A stretch of 22,302 bases of DNA, taken from Hydrogenophilales bacterium RIFOXYD1_FULL_62_11. Lineage in GTDB: Bacteria; Pseudomonadota; Gammaproteobacteria; Burkholderiales; Thiobacillaceae. The position numbers and the translations under genes were made by a program. The first letter of the stretch is position 1; each line of letters starts with the position of its first letter. Below are positions 7,432 to 13,934 of this stretch, piece by piece. Below the pieces are notes generated by a model. The model worked only from the letters and a program-made list of their open reading frames with translations, ran no database searches and was not told the origin of the DNA. The DNA lies in NCBI GenBank assembly GCA_001802655.1, contig MGZO01000107.1:19159-41460 (forward strand). The letters are read 5' to 3'.

Positions 7432-9239
7432 TGCTCACTCCGGGCACGGGGAAGCAGATGCTGGAACTGGCGCAATTCATTGCTTTCCAGTGTCGGGTTG
7501 GAAACAACAATGGGGCGCAGGAAGATGACCCGTTCGGTCTGGCTGTTGATGCGTTCCTGCTGGCCGAAGATCGCGCCGAATCCTGTCGGACGCGACAGCA
7601 CCGGCAGTCCATCTCGGGCATTGCTGGAGTCGTCCTGGATCAGGCCGCCGAGAATGACGGTCTGGCCGCTGCGGATTTGCAGCAGTGATTCCATCTCGCG
7701 CACCTGGATTTCGGGCACCAGATTGGAAATATTGCTGAATTGCTTGAGCGCTGGGTTGGGGTCTTCCTTGAACCCCACCACGCGCGAAATGGTCGGCCGT
7801 ACGGTGAGCGAAACCAGCCCGTTGTCGCCGATTTGCGGCGTGACGCTCATGACGATGCCGACCGGGATGGTGTTGGCCGTGGTGGTGTAGGTCGGCAGGG
7901 TGGTCGGGATGCCCGTGGTGGGGGAGATCGTGCCTTGCTGCACCTCGATGGAGAAATACACCAGGTTGTCCACCACCTTGAGCAGTGCAGTCTGGTTGTT
8001 CAGCGCCATCAGTTTGGGGCTGGAGAGCACCTTGGTGTTGCCATAGGACTCCAGCAGGTCAATCGCGGCGGAGAAGCCGTTGCTGCCAGAGTTGGTATAC
8101 GTCGCCTGAATGAAAGGCGAAAGCGAGCCTGCCAGTGCGTTCGTTCCGGCGCCCACCGTGTTGATTGACCAGCCTGTGGCGCCTTGCAGGGCTTTTGACC
8201 AGTCAATCCCGGCACGGAATTGATCCTTCAAGGAAACTTCCACGATGGTTGCTTCGATCATCACCTGGCGCTGCGAGGTTTGCGACACGCTGTCCAGGTA
8301 TTGCTGCACGACTTCGTGCTGTCGCGCGGTGCCGAGCACCGATACGGTGCCGGTCATCGGGTTGACAGCGACATCGTTCTTGCTGTCAATGGGCTGGTTG
8401 CCAAATGCGGCGGTAAACAGCGTGGCGGCACCGCCACCGGCCTTGCTGGCGGCTTCTGTTTGCGACACTCGCTCGGCGCGTGCGTCCTTTTCTGCCTGCA
8501 GGCGGGCGGCTTTTTCTTCGCCGCTTTGCTTGATGGCGCGGGTGCCCGCCAGCAGCGAACGCAGGTTGTCGGCCAGCACATTCCAGAAGTCGTTGTTGGT
8601 CAGACTCGAAACGGTGGTCGAGGAGGAGTTGCCGCTCGTGGTGCCGGTCCCGGTTTGTCCGGCGGCGCTGCCGGTGCTGGCGATCTGCGCTGCGACCCCC
8701 ACGCTGGAAGTGGTGTTGCGCGCCACATTCACATAGTTGACGCGATAGGTTTTGGGGTAGGGCGTGTCCGGCATCACCGAAATGGATTTGCCGTGTGTTT
8801 CGTAACGCAGGTCAGCCTGGCGCGCAATACGGTCGAGGATAGACGGCAAGGGTTCGTTGACCGCGTTGAGCGTGACTCGCCCGGTGATACCGGGGAACAG
8901 GTCGATGTTGTACTGCGTGTCGCGCGCAATCGAAAACAGCAGGTCTTTAACCGGCACATCGTTGACCACCACGGTATAGGTCGGAACCGGAGCACTCAGC
9001 TTGGGCGGGGGCAGCATGGGCGCCGCTTTGACCGGTGCCGGCGGTGGGGCGCTTTGCGCGGCGGTTTGGGGCGGTTGCTGGATATGGTAAGGCGAAGGAC
9101 CGAAGGCCGGCAGTGGGGCGCAACCGCTCGCGAGCAGCAGGCCGGGGAGCGCAAGCGCCGTCAATGCAGCGTGATTGAACACGGAGAAGTTAAGCGTTGG
9201 AAGGTCAAACACGGTACGGTTCAACACAAAATGAGTCAT
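7428..9239 (-). CDS. mshL: MshL, lipoprotein secretin of the MSH-like pilus
   Basis: This 603-residue protein forms the outer-membrane pore through which the pilus passes. A lipobox, LASG-C at Cys40, predicts a lipoprotein processed by signal peptidase II, although the n-region before the hydrophobic stretch is unusually long. An STN/secretin N-domain lies at about 88-155, followed by a Thr/Ser/Gly-rich flexible stretch (about 185-212) and the secretin beta domain (about 320-590). The signature GQTVILGGLIQ is at 525-535. ATG at 9239 overlaps the MshM stop by 4 nt (ATGA), which supports the long start. A GTG further inside (Val20) would give a more ordinary signal peptide but lacks a ribosome binding site. 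Confidence 0.93.
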   Translation of the reverse strand: MTHFVLNRTVFDLPTLNFSVFNHAALTALALPGLLLASGCAPLPAFGPSPYHIQQPPQTAAQSAPPPAPVKAAPMLPPPKLSAPVPTYTVVVNDVPVKDLLFSIARDTQYNIDLFPGITGRVTLNAVNEPLPSILDRIARQADLRYETHGKSISVMPDTPYPKTYRVNYVNVARNTTSSVGVAAQIASTGSAAGQTGTGTTSGNSSSTTVSSLTNNDFWNVLADNLRSLLAGTRAIKQSGEEKAARLQAEKDARAERVSQTEAASKAGGGAATLFTAAFGNQPIDSKNDVAVNPMTGTVSVLGTARQHEVVQQYLDSVSQTSQRQVMIEATIVEVSLKDQFRAGIDWSKALQGATGWSINTVGAGTNALAGSLSPFIQATYTNSGSNGFSAAIDLLESYGNTKVLSSPKLMALNNQTALLKVVDNLVYFSIEVQQGTISPTTGIPTTLPTYTTTANTIPVGIVMSVTPQIGDNGLVSLTVRPTISRVVGFKEDPNPALKQFSNISNLVPEIQVREMESLLQIRSGQTVILGGLIQDDSSNARDGLPVLSRPTGFGAIFGQQERINSQTERVIFLRPIVVSNPTLESNELRQFQHLLPRARSEQ

Positions 9240-10546
9240 CCTGTTGGCAAGACTACGCTGCGCAATTTGCCAACCGTGCGCAGAAACGGTGTTGCCTGAT
9301 GGAGATCCAGGCTGGCGGGCACGGCAGGGAGTTGGCTTAGCGCGGCTTGCGCGGTGCGGCGGTCTGGAAACTCCCCCGCCAGGATGATCCAGGCTGGCGT
9401 GCCGCGACTCCGCGCATGCAACACGCGCACCGGTTGTGGGGTGGCTGCGTCCAGGCGTCCCATTACTACGGCCGCCTGTGTGGCTTCTTTAACGGCGGCC
9501 AGCTGGATGACGTGGGTTCCGGGTGCTGCTTGGGCAAGCCAGCGCTGGGTTTGCCGGGTCTGTTCAGCTATTAGGGTAGCGGGGGCGGCGACCGATGGTG
9601 TGGCCGGGCGCACGGTTTGAACGGGCGGCGGAGGCGTCAACCCCTGCCAGGCGACAAATGCCAGCAGACCCAGTGCCGCTGCAAGCCCCGCGCTCAACCA
9701 GGCCCAGCGGTGCCAACCCAAATGGCTGGCGAGCCGTTTCGGCTGCATTTCGGCATCGCCTGCTGCAGCATCCAGATGGGCCGGGGTCAGGGTGTGGGTT
9801 TGCCCGGCATAGGCGGCCAGCAGGGTTTTGTCGGCCAGCACATTGATGCGGCGCGACAGGCCACCTGAAAGCTGCGTCATGCGTGTAATGAGTGCGGGTG
9901 CAAACAGATCGGGGCCGCGGTAGCCCGCTACGCTGAGGCGGGCACGCAGGTAATCGGCGACCTCGGATTCGCTCAAGGGCGACAGGTTGAGGCTCAGGGT
10001 GATACGGTCCTTGAGCTGGCGGATGCTGGGTTCGGCCAGGTGCACATCCAGCTCGGGCTGGCCAAACAAGACGATTTGCAGCAGCTTGTCGGTGGCCGTT
10101 TCCAGGTTGGTCAGCAGCCGCAAAAACTCCAGGTTGTCGAGTGAAATGCCCTGGGCTTCCTCGACGAATACCACCACGCGCCGACCCGCTTCGTGGCGCG
10201 CCAACAAGCTGGCGTTCAGCTGGGCGAGTCGCGCCTGGCGGCCGTTTTCCGGCGTGTCGATTCCAAGGTCGGCCAGAATGGCCGCCAGCATGTCGTCGGG
10301 CGACAGGGTGGGGTTGCCGAGGTAAATGCTGTCGATGCTGTCGGGAAGCTGGATGACCAGCTTGCGGCATAGCATGGTTTTGCCGCTGCCGACTTCGCCA
10401 ACCACCTTGATGATGCCTTCGCCCTGGCCGATGGCGTAAAGCAGGGCGGCGAGCATTTCCCCGCGCTGACCGCCGGCATACCAGTACTCGGTATTCGGCG
10501 TGATGCGGAAGGGAGCTTCCTTTAGACCGAAATAGTCAAAGTACAC
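9236..10546 (-). CDS. mshM: MshM/ExeA-type AAA+ ATPase with C-terminal SPOR-like domain
   Basis: The protein has 436 residues. Residues 1 to about 270 are an ExeA/GspA-type AAA+ module, with MYFDYFGLKEAPF at the start, Walker A GEVGSGKT (50-57), Walker B VVVFVEEAQ (124-132) and a sensor-like GGLSRRIN near 228. A transmembrane helix at about 281-300 and a Pro-rich linker follow. Residues about 343-426 look like a SPOR domain (HVIQLAAVKEATQAAVVMGRL, then WIILAGEFPDRRTAQAALSQLP, then TPFLRTVGKL), the DamX-like fold that binds denuded peptidoglycan glycans. The protein may help fit the secretin complex through the cell wall. The start is GTG at 10546, 7 nt after the regulator stop, with only a weak ribosome binding site. 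The symbol is positional for the ATPase part, because MshM as I know it lacks the SPOR part. Confidence 0.88.
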   Translation of the reverse strand: MYFDYFGLKEAPFRITPNTEYWYAGGQRGEMLAALLYAIGQGEGIIKVVGEVGSGKTMLCRKLVIQLPDSIDSIYLGNPTLSPDDMLAAILADLGIDTPENGRQARLAQLNASLLARHEAGRRVVVFVEEAQGISLDNLEFLRLLTNLETATDKLLQIVLFGQPELDVHLAEPSIRQLKDRITLSLNLSPLSESEVADYLRARLSVAGYRGPDLFAPALITRMTQLSGGLSRRINVLADKTLLAAYAGQTHTLTPAHLDAAAGDAEMQPKRLASHLGWHRWAWLSAGLAAALGLLAFVAWQGLTPPPPVQTVRPATPSVAAPATLIAEQTRQTQRWLAQAAPGTHVIQLAAVKEATQAAVVMGRLDAATPQPVRVLHARSRGTPAWIILAGEFPDRRTAQAALSQLPAVPASLDLHQATPFLRTVGKLRSVVLPTG

Positions 10547-10553
10547 AGAGTCT

Positions 10554-11984
10554 TCAGTCTGTCCCGTAGGTCTGCATGCGGCTGTAAAGCGTGGTGCGGT
10601 TGATGCCGAGCAGCTTGGCGGCCTGCGACAGATTGCCGTGGGTCATGTTGAGGGCGGCCTCGACGTAGGCTTTTTCCCACAGGCGCAGTGTGACATCAAG
10701 ATTGAAGTTGGCCTGGGTTTGCAACTGCTTGCGCGCCAGTTCGATCAAGGCCTTGCCGTCGTTGGCGAGCGGGATTTCCAGCGGGTAGGCCTGGTCGGTG
10801 TCGAGTTCGGCTTCCAGTTGCTGGGCGTTGACTGCGATGCCCGGGTATTTGGTGGTGAGGCGAATTGCAATATTGCGCAACTCGCGCACGTTGCCGGGGA
10901 AGTGGTAGTCGTCCCACATTTGCTGTGCGCGCGGATCGAGCTGAAACGGCTGGCTCTTGGCTTCACGGGCGTAAAAGTCGCGGAAGTGGTTCAGTAGCGT
11001 CAGCTTGTCCTGCCCCATCTCGCGCAACGGCGGTACCGCGATGGAAAACACCGACAGGCGGTGGTAGAGGTCGGGGCGGAAGCGCCCGGCCTTGATCTCG
11101 GTGCGCAGATCGCGGTTGGTTGCCGTGACGACGCGGGCGTTGGAAAAGCGCGGCTGGGTTTCCCCGACCCGCTGGTATTCGCCATTTTCCAGCACCCGCA
11201 GCAGTTTGGCCTGCAGCTCCAGCGGCAGTTCACCGATCTCGTCGAGGAACAGTGTGCCGTTTTCGGCTTCTTCAAAATAACCCGCCCGTGCAGTGGTCGC
11301 ACCGGTGAACGCGCCCTTGGCGTAGCCGAACAGGGTCGGTTCGACCAGCGTCGGCGAAATGGCTGCGCAGTTGAGCGCGAGATAGGGTTTGACCGCGCGC
11401 GGTGACAGTTGATGCAGGCTGGAGGCCACGCGCTCCTTGCCGCTGCCGGATTCGCCTTCGATCAATACCGGGAAGGGTGCGGCGGCGTATTGCTTGATTT
11501 GCTGGCGGAGTTTGTCCATCGCCGGGCTTTCGCCAACGATGCCGGAATCCTGGGCTGGCACCGGCGCCTTGTCGGCGCTGCGTTCGGCACCCTGTACCAG
11601 CAGGGCATTGAACAACAGGGATTTCAGGCGTTCGGGTTCGCACGGCTTGGCAACGAAGTCGATTGCGCCAAGTGCGCGCGCGTGACGCGCATTGGCTTCA
11701 TCGCTCTGGCCGGACAACACCAGAATCTTGATGCTGGGCGAGATGCTCAGCAGATCGGCGATCAGGGCAAAGCCTTCATCGGGCTTATGGGGATGCGGTG
11801 GCAGACCCAGGTCCACCAGTGCCAGCTGCGGCGGTTCGTCAAGCTGCGTTAACAGGCTGCGTACTTGCGCGCGCGATTCGGCCGCCGATATATCAAAGTC
11901 TTTGCCCAAGACATACGTGAGCGTATCGGAAATGAGCGGATCGTCGTCGACGATGAGCAGGGTGGGTTTGTTGGTTTGAGCCAC
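10554..11984 (-). CDS. PrsR-type sigma-54-dependent response regulator
   Basis: This 476-residue transcription activator has three parts. The receiver domain has DDD at 13-15, phospho-acceptor Asp58 in LVDLGLP, and Lys113 in AKP. The loop after Asp58 is extended (LGLPPHPHKPDEG), as in the PEP-CTERM/EPS-associated PrsR family. The AAA+ domain has Walker A GESGSGKE (177-184), the sigma-54 contact loop GAFTGA (224-229), LFLDE (245-249) and FPGNVREL (362-369). A Fis-type helix-turn-helix (about 440-472) ends the protein. It should activate sigma-54 promoters after phosphorylation; no cognate histidine kinase is in the window. Start is GTG at 11984 with GGAG 5 nt upstream. The msh genes follow on the same strand with a 7-nt gap, so it is probably co-transcribed with the pilus genes. 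Confidence 0.93.
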   Translation of the reverse strand: MAQTNKPTLLIVDDDPLISDTLTYVLGKDFDISAAESRAQVRSLLTQLDEPPQLALVDLGLPPHPHKPDEGFALIADLLSISPSIKILVLSGQSDEANARHARALGAIDFVAKPCEPERLKSLLFNALLVQGAERSADKAPVPAQDSGIVGESPAMDKLRQQIKQYAAAPFPVLIEGESGSGKERVASSLHQLSPRAVKPYLALNCAAISPTLVEPTLFGYAKGAFTGATTARAGYFEEAENGTLFLDEIGELPLELQAKLLRVLENGEYQRVGETQPRFSNARVVTATNRDLRTEIKAGRFRPDLYHRLSVFSIAVPPLREMGQDKLTLLNHFRDFYAREAKSQPFQLDPRAQQMWDDYHFPGNVRELRNIAIRLTTKYPGIAVNAQQLEAELDTDQAYPLEIPLANDGKALIELARKQLQTQANFNLDVTLRLWEKAYVEAALNMTHGNLSQAAKLLGINRTTLYSRMQTYGTD

Positions 11985-12155
11985 TGAGTCTCCAGATCGT
12001 GGGTGCCGCTAACGCGCTTGCACCTTTCGCGGTGGAGTGAATCGTGCGCGTGTCGGATTTTCGTCGATTGTGCCAGAGAGCGGGTGAAAGTTAAACCAGA
12101 CCGGCGAGGCCGGTTTCGGCATTCGCCAGACATGGCGGGTGCCTGGAGCGGAGAG
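11985..12155 (-). promoter_or_regulatory. Upstream region of the regulator-msh operon, possible weak sigma-70 promoter
   Basis: This 171-bp spacer lies between the PilZ-like gene and the regulator. On the minus strand TTTAAC and CACAAT are separated by 17 bp (forward coordinates about 12065-12094), a weak sigma-70-like pair. A TGGCAC occurs there without a TTGC at the right spacing, so I do not call a sigma-54 site. The GGAG before the GTG start is at about 11990-11993. Confidence 0.3.
12100..12114. terminator. Small stem-loop after the PilZ-like gene, possible weak terminator
   Basis: ACCGGC-GAG-GCCGGT forms a perfect 6-bp stem with a 3-nt loop about 42 nt beyond the stop of the PilZ-like gene. 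On the minus strand it is followed by CTGGTTTAACTTT, which is not a clean U tract. It may only partly stop transcription. Confidence 0.3.
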
Positions 12156-13865
12156 TCAGGCGCTGACGGGTTCGACGCAGGGTTTGATCATGACGCGGAT
12201 CCAGCCTTCGCTGTGATCTATCGGCGTGCCCAGCGCGATTTTTTTGGGCTCGGATGCGTGATGAATCAGGAATGTCCGGCCGGGCATGAAATGCACCGGG
12301 TCGATGATCACGCTTCCCTTGTCGTCGCCGCTGTCCAGCCACAGGCTGGCATGCGGCTGGCTGGCGCTGTTCAGGTCGACTCCGTCAACCGTGTAGGCGG
12401 ACGGGGTGGGCGGGTCATAGAGCATGACCAGCGCGGGGACTTCAGCGAAGGTTTCAATCCCGACCGAGCTGCTGTCATTGTTGACGCGCGACAGGCGGCG
12501 GACAATGCCAAGATGCCACTGACTCGATTCATGCGATTTGAGGCAGATGAGTGCGCCGACACGGAGCCAGTCCTTGTCGCGGGATTCGATGATTGCGCCA
12601 AATCCGCACTCACTTTCGTCGTGCATCACCCAGCTTTCGACGTCGGGCGAACGCTGGATGACCGGAGCCTGCATCTGCGAGACACGCTCACGGGTGCGCT
12701 CTGTAATGAAGCCGTAAACCTGCACGTCGTCGGCCTCGCTATAGTTCAGCCCCGAGCCATAAGGCGAAACGTTGGCCGGCGCGTCAACCACCTTGAGCTG
12801 GTTAATGATGGCGCTGAGCCCGTGGGCGACATCGAACATGCGCTTCATGGTTGCACGCGGCGCACGGCGCTGCTCACGCGAAGCCAGCGAAGACCAGCTG
12901 AGTTGCAGGTGCTTGAGCAGTTCAATACTTTCCGGGGTGCGGGCGCTTTCGGTCAAACCGAGGTGGTCGGGCGTTTTGCCTTCATGCAGGGCCGCAGCCA
13001 GTTCGTCCAGTTTGAGGAGCAAAGCCGACGTCGTCCAGAAGCGCATCGGCTTGTTGGGATCGGGTTTGCGTGCCCGACGCGGGCCGTGATCAGCAGACAG
13101 GTCAACGACAAAGTAGGGGGCGTCGGCGTGCATCTGCCGGTCCAGCTGGAGGTCTGTCTGCCAGCTTTTAAGCCACTGGTCGAGCAAATCGATCTGTTTG
13201 GGGTAGAGCGTGCCGGAGTCGGCCAGGCTCAGCATCGAAATATGCAGGTAGGCGGATTCGCTGCTGCACGGGGCGTTGTCTTCGACGTAAGCCAGCATGG
13301 GCTGTCGATGGAAGCCTTCGCTTTCGGCGATGCGATACAGGTTATGCAAGCGTAGCCAGAGCTTCTCGCTTGCAGGCTGATAGCGAATCGAGCGCCATTT
13401 CAATAGATGGCCAAAGGCACGGATTGCCCGCAGGGTGATCAGCGGAACCAGACTTTCGTAGTCACATTTTTCGGATCGGGTCGAGAACAGCTGGATAAAG
13501 GTGTAATAGCCGCGCGCACTTTCCCAATACAGCCCATAAACCGCGTGCCATAGCTGGCTTTCAATTGATCGCGACATGCGCGGGTTGCGCAGATACTGGC
13601 GTATCAGGGTGTCCTGTAGGTCCTGGGCTTTCTCCTCCAGCAGCATCAACACCGTCAGTCGATCTTTCGTGAAGGGTGTCGATTTTTCATTCAGCCGCTT
13701 GAGTTCGCCAAGAATGGATTGCTGACACTTGAATGCATCGCCAATCGGCAGTGTGGCAATCCAGCGGGTGACCGCCTTGACGCTGCTCGTAGGATCACCC
13801 TCGCCCTTGCTGAAGGGGGTGAAGCGGGCGATTCCGGAGGCGAATTTGGCGGCCAGTGAATTCAT
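12156..13865 (-). CDS. Large protein with atypical PilZ-like c-di-GMP-binding region
   Basis: The protein has 569 residues, without a signal peptide or membrane helix, so it is cytoplasmic. Residues 1 to about 320 are mostly helical and not recognised. The C-terminal part shows RRAPR at 333-337, fitting the PilZ RxxxR arm, and DESECGFG at 416-423, fitting (D/N)xSxxG. A strand pattern resembling PilZ follows (WLRVGALICLK, then WHLGIVRRLSR). The two motifs are 79 residues apart, much wider than in a simple PilZ domain, so there is an insertion or the match is partial. The context, directly before a sigma-54 regulator and a c-di-GMP-dependent pilus operon, suggests a role in pilus or surface control, comparable to FimW-type receptors; that is inference. 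The gene follows alaS by 69 bp. ATG at 13865 has only a poor ribosome binding site. Confidence 0.72.
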   Translation of the reverse strand: MNSLAAKFASGIARFTPFSKGEGDPTSSVKAVTRWIATLPIGDAFKCQQSILGELKRLNEKSTPFTKDRLTVLMLLEEKAQDLQDTLIRQYLRNPRMSRSIESQLWHAVYGLYWESARGYYTFIQLFSTRSEKCDYESLVPLITLRAIRAFGHLLKWRSIRYQPASEKLWLRLHNLYRIAESEGFHRQPMLAYVEDNAPCSSESAYLHISMLSLADSGTLYPKQIDLLDQWLKSWQTDLQLDRQMHADAPYFVVDLSADHGPRRARKPDPNKPMRFWTTSALLLKLDELAAALHEGKTPDHLGLTESARTPESIELLKHLQLSWSSLASREQRRAPRATMKRMFDVAHGLSAIINQLKVVDAPANVSPYGSGLNYSEADDVQVYGFITERTRERVSQMQAPVIQRSPDVESWVMHDESECGFGAIIESRDKDWLRVGALICLKSHESSQWHLGIVRRLSRVNNDSSSVGIETFAEVPALVMLYDPPTPSAYTVDGVDLNSASQPHASLWLDSGDDKGSVIIDPVHFMPGRTFLIHHASEPKKIALGTPIDHSEGWIRVMIKPCVEPVSA

Positions 13866-13934
13866 GATGTCTGCTTATCAGTGAAGGATAGGAGTGTATT
13901 TACGGGTTGATTGGCAAGATCTGTACCAGATCCG

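Noticed and set aside
12070..12090. TGGCAC on the minus strand as a sigma-54 -24 box
   Set aside because: No TTGC-like -12 element follows at the required spacing.
12003..13355. 450-residue plus-strand open frame opposite the PilZ-like gene
   Set aside because: The minus-strand frame is longer and shows coherent motifs; the plus frame has shadow composition and no recognisable domain.
13918..13932. GATCTG-TAC-CAGATC palindrome after alaS as a terminator
   Set aside because: Short 6-bp stem, no U tract; could be a chance palindrome, and alaS may read through to the next gene.
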